64,000 bases of DNA, taken from contig NZ_JAJSED010000001.1 of assembly GCF_023555385.1 (NCBI RefSeq), forward strand, positions 2,276,311-2,340,310, read 5' to 3'. The stretch is from Guyparkeria hydrothermalis. Its GTDB lineage: Bacteria > Pseudomonadota > Gammaproteobacteria > Halothiobacillales > Halothiobacillaceae. Each line of letters opens with the position of its first letter. Within the stretch, counting starts at the first letter, position 1. The notes below the pieces were generated by a model. The model made no database searches. It was given only the letters and a program-made list of their open reading frames with translations, and had not been told where the DNA came from. Positions 8,611-18,111 of the stretch are shown here, piece by piece. The translations under genes were made by a program, and so were the position numbers.

Positions 8611-9569
8611 CAGTGCTGGCGCTGGGTGACGAATTCGAGGCAGGCACTCAAGGCCTGCGGGTCGGCTCCGAGCGTGGCCAGCTCCCACAGGGCAGCATGT
8701 GCATGCCGCACCGTGTCGTCGAGTTCGCGACGGGCGCCGTCGAGCCCGGCGACCGTGACGTAGGAGCACTTGTCCGCGGCGGCGTCCTTGCCCGGCGTCT
8801 TGCCCAGGGCTTCGGCCGAGCCGGTGACGTCGAGAATGTCGTCCTGGATCTGAAAGGCACGTCCCAGCAGGCGACCGAAATCCTCGACCAGCCGGGTTTC
8901 CCGGGCAGGAAGTCCGGCCCAGCGCGCCCCGAGGGCTAGAGAGGTGCGGATCAGGGCGCCGGTCTTGCGGTCGTGCAGATCGGCGAGCGTAGCCAGGTCC
9001 GGGTGGTCCTCCGTCCGCCCGGCCAACGACAGGTCGATCGTCTGGCCGCCGACCATGCCCAGCGGTCCGGCCGCCTCGGCCAGTCGTCGAATCCAGTCGA
9101 GGCGGACGGCGGGGTCGGCGCTTGAGGCGGCCAGCTCACCGAAGGCGAGTGTCTGCAGGGCGTCGCCGGCGAGGATGGCGGTCGCCTCGTCGAAGGCGCG
9201 ATGCAGGGTGGGGCGGCCCCGGCGCAGGTCGTCGTCATCCATGCTCGGCAGGTCGTCGTGGACCAGCGAGTAGACGTGGATCAGTTCGACTGCGGCCGCG
9301 GCAGACCAGAGACTCTCGAGGCGCTCATCCTCGCTGTCCGGCCAAGGGTGGCCAACGAGGCTGCCGAGAAAGACCAGTGCCGGGCGCAGGCGCTTGCCGC
9401 CGTCGAGCGTGGCGTGGCGCAGGGCATCGGCCAACCGAGGCTGGGCGCCGGCAAGCCGGCGGTCGAGTACGTCGGCCAGCCGGCTTTCCACCTGCTCGCG
9501 GAAGGACTGCAACCAGTCCTCGAAACCGGACGGGGCGGCAAATGGGGCCTTGGGGGCGGTGTTGGTCAC
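8610..9569 (-). CDS. ispA: (2E,6E)-farnesyl diphosphate synthase
   Basis: 319 residues. Chain-elongating prenyltransferase making C15 farnesyl diphosphate for ubiquinone and undecaprenyl phosphate. The first Asp-rich motif HDDLPSMDDDDLRRG begins at 104 and the second, QDDILD, at about 242-247. It stands between xseB (4 bases upstream) and dxs (TGATG overlap), the classic xseB-ispA-dxs operon. The N-terminus is about 15-20 residues longer than in E. coli. Confidence 0.94.
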   Translation of the reverse strand: MTNTAPKAPFAAPSGFEDWLQSFREQVESRLADVLDRRLAGAQPRLADALRHATLDGGKRLRPALVFLGSLVGHPWPDSEDERLESLWSAAAAVELIHVYSLVHDDLPSMDDDDLRRGRPTLHRAFDEATAILAGDALQTLAFGELAASSADPAVRLDWIRRLAEAAGPLGMVGGQTIDLSLAGRTEDHPDLATLADLHDRKTGALIRTSLALGARWAGLPARETRLVEDFGRLLGRAFQIQDDILDVTGSAEALGKTPGKDAAADKCSYVTVAGLDGARRELDDTVRHAHAALWELATLGADPQALSACLEFVTQRQH

Positions 9570-9573
9570 GAAC

Positions 9574-9855
9574 TCAGGCGGACGGGCTGCTGTCGCCGCT
9601 GTCGTCCACCGGCGGTTCGTTGATCGCGGCCACGCGGCGCTCGGCCTCGTCGAGGGCGCGCTGGCACTGGCGTTCGAGTTCCACGCCGCGTTCGTAGTCC
9701 TTGAGCGACTGTTCGAGGCTCTGTTCGCCGCTTTCCAGTCGGGCCACGATCTGCTCGAGTTCTGCCAGTGCCTTCTCGTAACGGGCGATCGCGGACGGAT
9801 CGCCGGCGTCGACGGTCTGGGCCGGGATGGGCTGGGACGGGGTCGGAGAATCCAT
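9574..9855 (-). CDS. xseB: exodeoxyribonuclease VII small subunit
   Basis: 93 residues. XseB core (ARYEKALAELEQIVARLESG, then LEQSLKDYERGVEL) is a helical hairpin that binds XseA to form ExoVII, which degrades single-stranded DNA. I use ATG 9855, with AAGAGG upstream. The frame is open further upstream but the extra residues are not family-like. Short disordered tails flank the core at both ends. It is the first gene of the operon with ispA-dxs-queD. Confidence 0.92.
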   Translation of the reverse strand: MDSPTPSQPIPAQTVDAGDPSAIARYEKALAELEQIVARLESGEQSLEQSLKDYERGVELERQCQRALDEAERRVAAINEPPVDDSGDSSPSA

Positions 9856-9938
9856 GGGAGGCCTCTTGGATAAGTGGCATGGATTATATCGTCGCGGGGC
9901 GAAGGCGGCCAAAAGCCGCCGGGACGGAAGACCCCCGG

Positions 9939-11321
9939 TCAGAACGTGTCGACGGCTTCGATCGCCTCGTCGAGGTGGCCGACACCGATTACCTCCAGTC
10001 CCTCGACCGGTTTGGGAGGTCGGTTTCCGCGCGGCACGATCGCGCGGGTGAAACCGTGCTTGGCCGCCTCGGCCAGTCGCTCGGGGCCACCGGGCACCGG
10101 TCGGATCTCGCCGGCCAGTCCTACCTCGCCGAAGATCACCAGCCCCTGCGGCAGCGGCCGGTCGCGGAAGCTCGACAGCATCGCGATCAGGCTGGCCAGG
10201 TCGGCGGCCGTCTCGGCGACGCGCACGCCGCCGACCACGTTGAGGAACACGTCCTGGTCGAACAGGGCGACCTGGCCATGGCGATGCAGTACGGCCAGCA
10301 GCATCGCCAACCGGTTCTGGTCGAGGCCGACGGTCAGGCGGCGCGAACCGCCGCCGGGGTGGTCGGCGACCAGCGCCTGGACCTCGACCAGCATCGGCCG
10401 AGTGCCTTCGCGGGTCACCATCACCACGCTGCCGGGGACCGGCTTCTCGTGGCGGGAGAGGAAGATGGCCGAGGGGTTGGAGACGGGTTTGAGGCCGTGG
10501 TCGGTCATGCCGAACACACCCACCTCGTTGGCCGCGCCGAAGCGGTTCTTGACGGCGCGGATCACCCGGAAGCGCGCGCCCGGATCGCCCTCGAAGTAGA
10601 GCACCGTGTCGACCATGTGCTCGAGCACGCGCGGACCTGCCAGCGCGCCCTCCTTGGTGACATGACCGACGATCAGCACGATCACGTCATGGCGCTTGGC
10701 GAAGCGCACCAGTTGGGCGGTCGCCTCGCGCAGTTGCGAGACCGAACCGGGGGCGGCCGAGAGCTCCTCGGTGTAGAGGGTCTGGATCGAGTCGACCACC
10801 ATCAGCCCCGGCAGGGATTTGGCGCAGGCGGCGAGGATCGACTCGATGCGAGTCTCGGAGAGCAGCGTCAGCTCGCCGGCGCGCCCGGCCAGATCCGTGC
10901 CCAGCCGCCGGCCACGCAGGGCGACCTGCTGTAGGGATTCCTCGCCGGTGACGTACAGGCACTCGATACGGTCCTGCAGGCCGAGCACCGTCTGCAGCAG
11001 CAGGGTGGACTTGCCGATGCCCGGATCGCCGCCGAGGAGTACAACCGAGCCGGGCACCAGCCCGCCGCCGAGCACGCGGTCGAGCTCGCCAAGACCGCTC
11101 GATTCGCGCGGCGTGTCGCTGACTTCCACCTCGCCGATCGCGGTGATCTTCGGCGCCTCGCCGGCGTAGCCCGCTGCCTCGCGGGCGGGCGACTTGCCAC
11201 CGGGCAGGCGCATCTCGGCCAGGCTGTTCCAGGCACCGCACTCGTTGCAGCGTCCGGCCCACTTGGGATGATCGGCGCCACACTCGCGGCAGACGAAGGC
11301 GGTCTGGCTCTTCTTCGCCAC
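9939..11321 (-). CDS. radA: DNA repair protein RadA
   Basis: 460 residues. Branch-migration helicase acting with RecA in recombinational repair. Domains in order: N-terminal C4 zinc finger (Cys 11, 14, 25, 28), RecA-like ATPase with Walker A GDPGIGKST at 98-106, the diagnostic KNRFG motif at 258-262, and a Lon-like C-terminal domain. The gene sits 83 bases upstream of xseB and 3 bases downstream of the CBS transporter gene, in the same direction. Confidence 0.96.
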   Translation of the reverse strand: MAKKSQTAFVCRECGADHPKWAGRCNECGAWNSLAEMRLPGGKSPAREAAGYAGEAPKITAIGEVEVSDTPRESSGLGELDRVLGGGLVPGSVVLLGGDPGIGKSTLLLQTVLGLQDRIECLYVTGEESLQQVALRGRRLGTDLAGRAGELTLLSETRIESILAACAKSLPGLMVVDSIQTLYTEELSAAPGSVSQLREATAQLVRFAKRHDVIVLIVGHVTKEGALAGPRVLEHMVDTVLYFEGDPGARFRVIRAVKNRFGAANEVGVFGMTDHGLKPVSNPSAIFLSRHEKPVPGSVVMVTREGTRPMLVEVQALVADHPGGGSRRLTVGLDQNRLAMLLAVLHRHGQVALFDQDVFLNVVGGVRVAETAADLASLIAMLSSFRDRPLPQGLVIFGEVGLAGEIRPVPGGPERLAEAAKHGFTRAIVPRGNRPPKPVEGLEVIGVGHLDEAIEAVDTF

Positions 11322-11324
11322 GGG

Positions 11325-12599
11325 CTAGACCTCGGTTTCCTCGGCCGGGAAGGTGGTGATCAGGGCGGTGTCGACGGCGCGCTTTCTGACCGTGCGCACC
11401 TCGATGTGTGCCTCGGGCAGTTCCACGGTCGCGCCGACCGTGGGCAGGGATTCGAGCTGTTCGATCACAAGCCCGTTGAGCGTACTGACCTCGTGAGTGG
11501 GCAGATCGATCTTGAGCTCGCGGTTGATCTCGCGGATGGGCAGATTGCCGCGGACGATGTAGCGACCGTCATCCTGCAGCGTGATGCCCTCGTGGTCGGA
11601 CTCCGGCGAGGTCGTGAATTCGCCGACGATCTCCTCGAGGATGTCTTCGAGCGTGACCAGCCCCTGGATGTCGCCGTACTCGTCGACCACCAGCGCGGAG
11701 CGACGCTCCTGGCGCTGGAAGTTGAGCAGCTGCGTGGTCAGCGGGGTGCCTTCCGGCGTGTAGTAGGGCTCGGCCAGGCGGCGCTTGAGGCGCGAAAGCG
11801 TCAGGCTTTCGTCGATCAACGGGCCGATCAAGCGACGGACGTTGATGATGCCGATGGTGTGTTCCACCGAGCCCTCGAACACCGGCAGGCGGGAGTACTG
11901 CGCGTGGATCAGTTGGTCGAGGATGTCGTCCCAGTCCTGGGTGATGTCGATGCCGACGATTTCGGCCCGCGGGATCATGATGTCCTCGACATTGGCCTGG
12001 CCGAGTTCGAGTACCGACAGCAGCATGGTCTGGTCGAGATCGGGCAGGCGCTGGCCCGATTCGCGCACCACGGTGTGCAGCTCGGCGCGGGTCAGGGCAT
12101 TCGAGCCGCGGTCCTTCGGGTGCAGCCCGAACAGCGACAAGAGACCGTTGGCCATCCAGTTGATCAGCCAGACCACCGGGCGCAGCGGGCGGATGAGCAG
12201 CGTGTAGATGAACGAGGCCGGGAAGGCGAAACGTTCCGGGTAGACCGCGGCGGCCGTCTTGGGGGCGACCTCGCCGAAGATCAGCAGCAGGAACGTCATC
12301 GCACCGGTGGCAATCGCGATCCCCGAGTCGCCGAACATCCGCAGGCCGATGACCGTGGCGATCGACGAGGCCAGGATGTTGATGAAGTTGTTGCCCAGCA
12401 GGATCAGGCCGATCAGGCGGTCGGGCGTGTCCAGCAGCTTGGTCGCACGCAGGGCGCCGCGATGGCCCTGCTTTGCCAGGTGGCGCAACCGATAGCGGTT
12501 GAGCGCCATCAGGGCGGTCTCCGAGCTGGAGAAGAAGGCGGACAGCACGATGAGCACGGCCAGGGCCGTGAACAGAAAACCGAGGGGGATTTCGTTCAA
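11325..12599 (-). CDS. HlyC/CorC (CorB/CNNM) family transporter with CBS pair
   Basis: 424 residues. An N-terminal DUF21/CNNM membrane domain (about 1-175, with the SSSETALMALN motif after the first helix) is followed by a tandem CBS domain (about 195-320) and a C-terminal CorC_HlyC domain (about 330-415). Members of this family move or regulate Mg2+ and other divalent cations. It begins with a TTG codon without an obvious ribosome site; no better start preserves the first helix. The YpjD-like gene lies 88 bases upstream, an association also seen in E. coli (ypjD-yfjD). Confidence 0.88.
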   Translation of the reverse strand: MNEIPLGFLFTALAVLIVLSAFFSSSETALMALNRYRLRHLAKQGHRGALRATKLLDTPDRLIGLILLGNNFINILASSIATVIGLRMFGDSGIAIATGAMTFLLLIFGEVAPKTAAAVYPERFAFPASFIYTLLIRPLRPVVWLINWMANGLLSLFGLHPKDRGSNALTRAELHTVVRESGQRLPDLDQTMLLSVLELGQANVEDIMIPRAEIVGIDITQDWDDILDQLIHAQYSRLPVFEGSVEHTIGIINVRRLIGPLIDESLTLSRLKRRLAEPYYTPEGTPLTTQLLNFQRQERRSALVVDEYGDIQGLVTLEDILEEIVGEFTTSPESDHEGITLQDDGRYIVRGNLPIREINRELKIDLPTHEVSTLNGLVIEQLESLPTVGATVELPEAHIEVRTVRKRAVDTALITTFPAEETEV

Positions 12600-12687
12600 G
12601 AGAGTGGTGCTTGCGATTGAACCAGCGGGAAGTGTACGGCGAAGGCCCGGCTATTTCGAGTCGGGCGGCTTCGACAAGGAGGATGGG

Positions 12688-13509
12688 TCAGCCGAGGTCG
12701 AGTATCCACTCGAGCACGATCTTGGTGCCGAAGTAGGCCAGCCCCATCAGGATGAAGCCAGCCAGCGTCCACTGCACCGCGGTCCGTCCTCGCCAGCCGG
12801 CGACGTGACGACCGACCAGCAACACGGCGAATACCAGCCAGGCGATCACCGACAGCACGGTCTTGTGGACCAGGTGTTGGGCGAAGATGTTCTCCAGGAA
12901 CAGAAAGCCGGTGACCAGCGCCAGGGTGAGCAGCAGAAAGCCGATCACGATGAAGCGGAACATCAGCTGTTCGACCGATTCCATCGGCGGCAATCGACGG
13001 ATCCACCCTGCCGGATGGTGGCCGTGCAGGGCCTGGTGCTGGATCAGCAGCATCACGCCCTGCAGGGCGGCGAGTGTGAGCAGGGCGTAGGCCGTCAGCG
13101 AGATCAGGATGTGCCCGTCAAGAGCGAGGTCGCCCGTACGGATGGGCACGTTCGACTCCGGGACGAACACGGTCAGGAACACGGTCAGCGCCGTGATCGG
13201 CAGCAGGATGACCGCGATGCCCTCGAGCCGCTCGCGAAAGGTGCTCACCACGGTGATCGCGCTGGCCAGCCAGAAGACCGTGGCCAGCGCGTTGAGCACG
13301 GAGAGATTCAGCGCCGGCGGATCGGTGCGTACGCCCAGCTGGTAGAGCAGGGCCCCCTGGCCGATCAGTGCGGCGACCGCGATCAGCAGGCCAGGCAGTC
13401 GGAACGAGAATCGCTCCAGCCGCTGCCATTGGTCCACCAGCAGCAGGATGGTGGCCAGGACAAAGCCGGTGATGGTCGCGCTGGCGAGAAAGGTCACGCT
13501 GTGGTCCAC
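12688..13509 (-). CDS. ypjD: YpjD-like inner membrane protein of the CcsA/HemX family
   Basis: 273 residues with about eight hydrophobic helices. Similar to the cytochrome c assembly/HemX superfamily and to E. coli YpjD, including the C-terminal HKTVLSVIAWLVFA and VQWTLAGFILMGLAYFGTK segments with conserved His. A role in haem handling is known for the superfamily but not for YpjD itself. The GTG start is set by an AGGAGGAG ribosome site 8 bases upstream. It precedes the CorB-like gene. Confidence 0.85.
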   Translation of the reverse strand: MDHSVTFLASATITGFVLATILLLVDQWQRLERFSFRLPGLLIAVAALIGQGALLYQLGVRTDPPALNLSVLNALATVFWLASAITVVSTFRERLEGIAVILLPITALTVFLTVFVPESNVPIRTGDLALDGHILISLTAYALLTLAALQGVMLLIQHQALHGHHPAGWIRRLPPMESVEQLMFRFIVIGFLLLTLALVTGFLFLENIFAQHLVHKTVLSVIAWLVFAVLLVGRHVAGWRGRTAVQWTLAGFILMGLAYFGTKIVLEWILDLG

Positions 13510-13582
13510 CTGGGACGCTCCTCCTGGAATTGGGTCCGCGGGCTGCGAATGGTTTCAGTTGATCGCACAGTCTGCCACAGAC

Positions 13583-14986
13583 TCAGCGCGTCGAATCCGG
13601 CGCGGCCGGGTCGGGCAGCTTCTTGTGCGGATTGAGAATGCCGAGCGGGTCGAACACCGCCTTGATGCCCCGCATCAGCGCGAGCGAGTCGGGCGGGATT
13701 TCCCGGTCGATGAAACCACGCTTGACGTAGCCGATGCCGTGCTCGCCGGACAGCGTGCCGTCGAGTGCCAGCACGGCCGAGAACACCTCGTCGAGAGCCT
13801 TTTCCGCGCCGGCCATCTGCGCCGGGTCGTCCGGGTCGACCAGCAGATTGACGTGGATGTTGCCGTTGCCGGCGTGGCCGAAGCTGACGATGGTGATCGC
13901 GTGGCGCGCGGCGATGGCATCGAGGGTCTCGATCAGCCGCGGGATGCGCGAGACCGGCACCACCACGTCTTCGTTGATCTTCTTCGGCGCGACCTGGCGC
14001 AGGGTGGGTGAGAGCGCCTTGCGCGCCGCCCAGAGCGCCTTCTGCTCCTCGGTCGTCTCGGCCACCGCGATATCCGCCCGGTCGTCACCGGCGGCAGCCA
14101 CCACGCGTTGGACCAGTCCGTCGATACCGGTCTCGTCGCCGTCGATCTCGATCATCAGCATCGCGCCGGCCGCATCGGGGATGGTCGCCTGCGAGTTGCG
14201 GCGCAGCAGGTCGAGCGCATTGCCGTCGATGAACTCGATCGCCGCCGGCGTGGCCGGCTGGGCCATCACCCGCGAGACTGCCTCGGAGGCGGTATGCATG
14301 TCCGGGTAGAAGGCGCGCAGCAGGCGACGGGTTTCGGGCAGGGGGGTGAGCTTGAGCGTCGCCTCGGTGATCACCCCCAGGGTGCCTTCCGAGCCGATCA
14401 TCAGCCGGGTCAGGTCGTGGCCGACCACGCCCTTGGTGGTCTGCGAGCCGGCCTTGATGGTATGTCCCTGACCATCGACGGCACGCAGGCCCAGCACGTT
14501 CTCGCGCGTGGTGCCGTACTTGACGGCGTGCGGCCCGGCGGCATTGCAGCCCAGGTTGCCGCCAACGGTGCACAGGGCGTTGCTGGTCGGGTCCGGCGGC
14601 CAGAAAAAGCCCTTCTCGGCGACGATGCGCTGCAGCTCGGCATTGATCAGACCGGCCTCGACCACGATCAGCCGGTCCTCGGGACGGAAGTCGAGCACGC
14701 GGGTCATGCGGTCGGTCACCAGCACCACGCCGCCCTCGACCGGCACCGAGCCGCCCGCCGTCCCCGTGCCGCGGCCGCGGGTGGTCACCGGGATTCGGCA
14801 CTCGGCGGCCAGGCGCATGACCTCGACCACCTCGTCGTGGTTCTCCGGGAAGACCACCACATCGGCGGCATGATGGACCCGGCTGTTGTCCATGCCGTAG
14901 GCCCAGGTCGAGCCGGCATCGGTCATGATCCGGTCGGCGGGCAGCGCCGCGCCCAATTGCTGGGTGAAGGTTGCCAGGGCCGTCAT
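13583..14986 (-). CDS. FAD-binding oxidase of the GlcD/D-lactate dehydrogenase family
   Basis: 467 residues. The N-terminal PCMH-type FAD-binding domain shows PENHDEVVEVMRLA and TTRGRGTGTAGGSVP; the C-terminal FAD oxidase domain ends with the metal-site block HAGNGNIHVNLL and SGEHGIGYVKRGFI. Such enzymes oxidise D-2-hydroxyacids (glycolate, D-lactate) and pass electrons to quinones. The exact substrate cannot be told. I use ATG 14986, 5 bases after the diaA stop; the frame is open 63 bases further upstream with non-family residues. Confidence 0.88.
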   Translation of the reverse strand: MTALATFTQQLGAALPADRIMTDAGSTWAYGMDNSRVHHAADVVVFPENHDEVVEVMRLAAECRIPVTTRGRGTGTAGGSVPVEGGVVLVTDRMTRVLDFRPEDRLIVVEAGLINAELQRIVAEKGFFWPPDPTSNALCTVGGNLGCNAAGPHAVKYGTTRENVLGLRAVDGQGHTIKAGSQTTKGVVGHDLTRLMIGSEGTLGVITEATLKLTPLPETRRLLRAFYPDMHTASEAVSRVMAQPATPAAIEFIDGNALDLLRRNSQATIPDAAGAMLMIEIDGDETGIDGLVQRVVAAAGDDRADIAVAETTEEQKALWAARKALSPTLRQVAPKKINEDVVVPVSRIPRLIETLDAIAARHAITIVSFGHAGNGNIHVNLLVDPDDPAQMAGAEKALDEVFSAVLALDGTLSGEHGIGYVKRGFIDREIPPDSLALMRGIKAVFDPLGILNPHKKLPDPAAPDSTR

Positions 14987-14991
14987 CGCAT

Positions 14992-15555
14992 TCAGTCGGT
15001 AAGGCCAAGCAGTTGGCGGTCGACCAGATCGACGAGGATATGCAGGCAACGGACCTGCGCTTCGTAGGCGAGTCCGCGATGCTCGGTGGCGATGCAGATC
15101 AGGCGGTCCTGGCTTTCCAGGTGCGGGGCGATCACGTCTTCGGAGCCGGCGGACAGCAGGACCACCTGCATGTCGCGCTCGTGGGCCGCCCGCAGCGCCG
15201 GCAGCACCCCGTCGACGGCGTTGCAGCTCACGGCGAACAGCACATCGTGCTGCGCGCCCAGTGCACGAATGGCGCGCACGAAGGGTTCCTTGCCGCCGGG
15301 ATATTCCGACAGTGCCATGACCGGCAGGCCGGGGCGGGGATGCTCCAGTTGGCCGGTCATCAGGCGAGCGAAGTAATGGGCGAGGTCGCTGCGCTCGCGG
15401 GCACCGCAGCTCAGGACGCGCTGGCCGTTGAGCACGGCGGTGAGGATGACCCCGGCGGCCTCCAGCGCTTGTGGGGCGGTGTCGTCGACCAGCCGGCCCA
15501 TCTCGGCCAGGTCCCGGTCGAGCCGTCGTCTCAGTCCATCAAGAATGTCGCTCAT
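14992..15555 (-). CDS. diaA: SIS-domain protein DiaA/GmhA-like
   Basis: 187 residues with one SIS (phosphosugar isomerase) fold: GQRVLSCGARERSDLAHYF, then LSEYPG and FAVSCNAVDGVLPAL. Neighbourhood decides the assignment: lpoA-yraN-diaA is conserved in gammaproteobacteria, and DiaA binds DnaA to promote timely replication initiation. A sedoheptulose-7-phosphate isomerase activity is the alternative. ATG 15555 is chosen over a longer open frame because the extra 48 residues are not SIS-like. Confidence 0.85.
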   Translation of the reverse strand: MSDILDGLRRRLDRDLAEMGRLVDDTAPQALEAAGVILTAVLNGQRVLSCGARERSDLAHYFARLMTGQLEHPRPGLPVMALSEYPGGKEPFVRAIRALGAQHDVLFAVSCNAVDGVLPALRAAHERDMQVVLLSAGSEDVIAPHLESQDRLICIATEHRGLAYEAQVRCLHILVDLVDRQLLGLTD

Positions 15556-15589
15556 TCGTGTCTCTCGGGGTCCGGATTGCTCGCGCGAT

Positions 15590-16000
15590 TCAGAAGGCGT
15601 CGCGCAACCACTGTATCTCGGGTGTCTGGTTTGCGGTGGCGGTGACGGCAACGACATCGAAGCGGCAATAGAACGCCTGCCAGTCCGGGCGGGCGGCAAT
15701 CAGCCGCTCGGCCGTCTCGCGCACCTTGGCGCACTTGCGGGCGGATAGGCTTTCGGCGGCCGATACCAGGGCGCCATCGGCACGGGCACGCACCTCGACG
15801 AATACCAGCGTGTCGCCGTCGCGGAGGATCAGGTCGATCTCGCCGCGACCGGCGCGCACGTTGCGGTCGAGTCGTGACAACCCCGCCCGTTCCAGGTGGG
15901 CGAGAGCCAGTTCCTCGGCCGCCCGGCCCAGTTGCCGACGGTCGGCCGGTCGGAAACCGGTCCGGCGTCGAGCGGGCCACCAGCGTCGCAGGGCGTCCAT
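15590..16000 (-). CDS. yraN: YraN family (UPF0102) endonuclease-like protein
   Basis: 136 residues. Core motif GRAAEELALAHLERAG followed by GRGEIDLILRDGDTLVFVEVRARADG has the acidic/Glu/Lys-type nuclease-fold residues (E..E-ID..FVEVR) of the Holliday-junction-resolvase-like UPF0102 family. The biochemical function is not established. The gene sits between lpoA and diaA as in E. coli. Confidence 0.93.
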   Translation of the reverse strand: MDALRRWWPARRRTGFRPADRRQLGRAAEELALAHLERAGLSRLDRNVRAGRGEIDLILRDGDTLVFVEVRARADGALVSAAESLSARKCAKVRETAERLIAARPDWQAFYCRFDVVAVTATANQTPEIQWLRDAF

Positions 16001-16024
16001 GCCGCGCGCCTCCCTGTTTGGTGT

Positions 16025-17965
16025 CTAGAAGCCGGTCGTCGGAACGTTGCCGGTCGTCCCGTCCGTCGAGCCCGAATTCATATCGGAGCTGATGGTGTCG
16101 CCGAGCTCCGGCAGCGGCTTCAGCAGCCCGTTGCGGAACTGGCCCCAGCGCGGCTGGCGCTGGATCACACCCGTGGGCGTGAGGGACAGCTCGCCGGTCA
16201 GACCACTGACCGTCCCGCCCTGCAGCAGGGCATCGATCCGACCGGCAACGCGGGCCGCATCGGCGCCGAACGCGAACAGGCGCGGCAGCGAGCCGGCGAG
16301 CTGCGCCTGCTCGTAGGCGGGGCGCATCGGGTGATCGGGGCCCGCCGGGCCGGCCAGCAGCATCGGCGCGACCGGGATCTTGACCTTGTCCTTGTCGCCA
16401 TCGGCCCGCTTGTCGACATTGCCGGAGTAGGCCAGTCCCAGGCCGTAACGCGGCAATTCCTCGGCGCCGAAGTAATCGAGTTGCGGCGTGATCAGCGCGA
16501 GTTCGTCGCCGCTGGCGGCGAGGAAGATGGCGTCCAGGTCGTTGCGGATTACCGGCTGGAACGGCCCGTCATCCTCGGCTTCGTCCCGCACCTGCAGCAG
16601 GTTGCGCAGTTCGCTGGAGAAGTCGGTCTGGCCGGGGTTGAAGCTGGCCCGGTCGACCACATCGCCGCCCATCAGGGTGAACTCCTCGGCGAAGGCGTCG
16701 CGGGTTCGCTCGCCGAGCTGTTGCCCGGCCGAGAAGATCGCCACCCGCCGATGGCCCTCGGCCCACATGCGACGGGCGGCGGCCTGGGCATCCTGCTCCG
16801 GCGAGAGCGAGAAGCTCACCACGCCCATGGGCATGGATTCGCCCGGCGCCGGCGAATTCAGCGCGATGGCCAGCGGGCCATTCGGGCCGATCGCCCCGAG
16901 TGCGGGCAGCTGCGACTTGAGCAGTGGCCCGATAACCACGGCTGCCCCGGCCGCCTCGGCCTCCTCGAGAGCGGCACGGACGCCGAGTCGGCCGGTGCCG
17001 GAGTCGATGAAGCGCAACTCGCGGCCCCCGAGGGCGCCATTCTGGGCAGCGTATTCGATCCCCTGGCGGATGGCCTGGCTGATGCCCTCGTACTGTTTGG
17101 AGTGGGGCAGCAGTACGGCCACCGGTCCCTGCTGGCTCGGGGTGCGGATCGACTCGAGGCTGCCGGCCGAGTCGAGCATGTCGACGAACCCACTCTCGAC
17201 CGAGGGGTGGTCCGGGTGGTTGGTGACCCAGTCTTCCACGCCGGCGGGGCGCTGGCGGTAGGTCAGAGCCAGGTCGAGCCAGTCGGCGAAGCGCGAGTCG
17301 CCGGCATTGGCCGCCGCGTCACGGAGCTGCTCGGTCGGGATCTCGAGCAGCAGGTTCCAGATGCGGGCGTGATTCGGTTCGCGCTGCTTGGGCGGCAGCA
17401 GGTCGTTGGCGGCATGATAGTAGCGCGCCGCACGCAACGGGTCGCCGGCTTCCGCTTCCATGGCACCCAGCAGGAACAGGCGGCGCCCTTCGATGTTCGG
17501 TTCGAGCGGCAGCGGGATACGGTGAATGGTGCGCATGGCCCCGCTGCGATCGCCTTCGGCCCACTGGCCAAGGCCGCGCGCGATGGCCGCTCGCCGGGGG
17601 TTGATGCGCGGCCAGAGCGATTGGGTGTCGACCTGCTGATAGAGTTCGCGTGCCAGTTGGAGATCGTGGGCATCAATGGCCGTTTCCAGCGCGAGAAGTT
17701 GCTGCTCTGCTCGCTCGGTGCCGGAGAGGTCCTGCGACATGGCCAGCCGAGCGCGGGCAATTCCGGCCGGGTCGGAGGCCTGTACCGCCTGTTGCAGTTG
17801 CGTCTGCGCCGGGGAGGCGGGTGCCGGTTTTCCCGAGCTTGGCATCTGGGCGCAGCCGCCGAGCGTCAGCAGAGCGGCGGCAAACAGTCCTAGGCGGACA
17901 CGAGCGACAGTGCGGGGGAAGGCCTGCTGGCGCCGGCGGGTGAGCGGGCGTTTGCTGGTCGGCAT
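16025..17965 (-). CDS. lpoA: penicillin-binding protein activator LpoA
   Basis: 646 residues. A lipoprotein signal peptide with lipobox TLGGC (Cys 38) precedes an N-terminal TPR-like domain (about 60-270) and a C-terminal periplasmic-binding-protein-like domain (about 285-620). LpoA is the outer membrane lipoprotein that activates PBP1A. ATG 17965 is preferred over one 27 bases upstream because it has GGAGA at proper spacing. Its neighbour across the divergent promoter region is rsmI, the conserved arrangement. Confidence 0.9.
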   Translation of the reverse strand: MPTSKRPLTRRRQQAFPRTVARVRLGLFAAALLTLGGCAQMPSSGKPAPASPAQTQLQQAVQASDPAGIARARLAMSQDLSGTERAEQQLLALETAIDAHDLQLARELYQQVDTQSLWPRINPRRAAIARGLGQWAEGDRSGAMRTIHRIPLPLEPNIEGRRLFLLGAMEAEAGDPLRAARYYHAANDLLPPKQREPNHARIWNLLLEIPTEQLRDAAANAGDSRFADWLDLALTYRQRPAGVEDWVTNHPDHPSVESGFVDMLDSAGSLESIRTPSQQGPVAVLLPHSKQYEGISQAIRQGIEYAAQNGALGGRELRFIDSGTGRLGVRAALEEAEAAGAAVVIGPLLKSQLPALGAIGPNGPLAIALNSPAPGESMPMGVVSFSLSPEQDAQAAARRMWAEGHRRVAIFSAGQQLGERTRDAFAEEFTLMGGDVVDRASFNPGQTDFSSELRNLLQVRDEAEDDGPFQPVIRNDLDAIFLAASGDELALITPQLDYFGAEELPRYGLGLAYSGNVDKRADGDKDKVKIPVAPMLLAGPAGPDHPMRPAYEQAQLAGSLPRLFAFGADAARVAGRIDALLQGGTVSGLTGELSLTPTGVIQRQPRWGQFRNGLLKPLPELGDTISSDMNSGSTDGTTGNVPTTGF

Positions 17966-18111
17966 GCGATCCGTCTCCGGTAACGTGGGCAAAATGGCAG
18001 TCCCGGTCAGGGTACTGATGGTCCCTGGTCAACGTGGACCCGCCTGCGCGGCGGATGGTTTCGTCGCCAAGTGACCATAAGAAAGTGAAAACCGTGAGTG
18101 AGTATAACCAA

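Noticed and set aside
6808-8763. A 651-codon plus-strand frame opposite dxs
   Set aside because: Shadow of dxs; no recognisable domain, and dxs on the other strand has all catalytic motifs.
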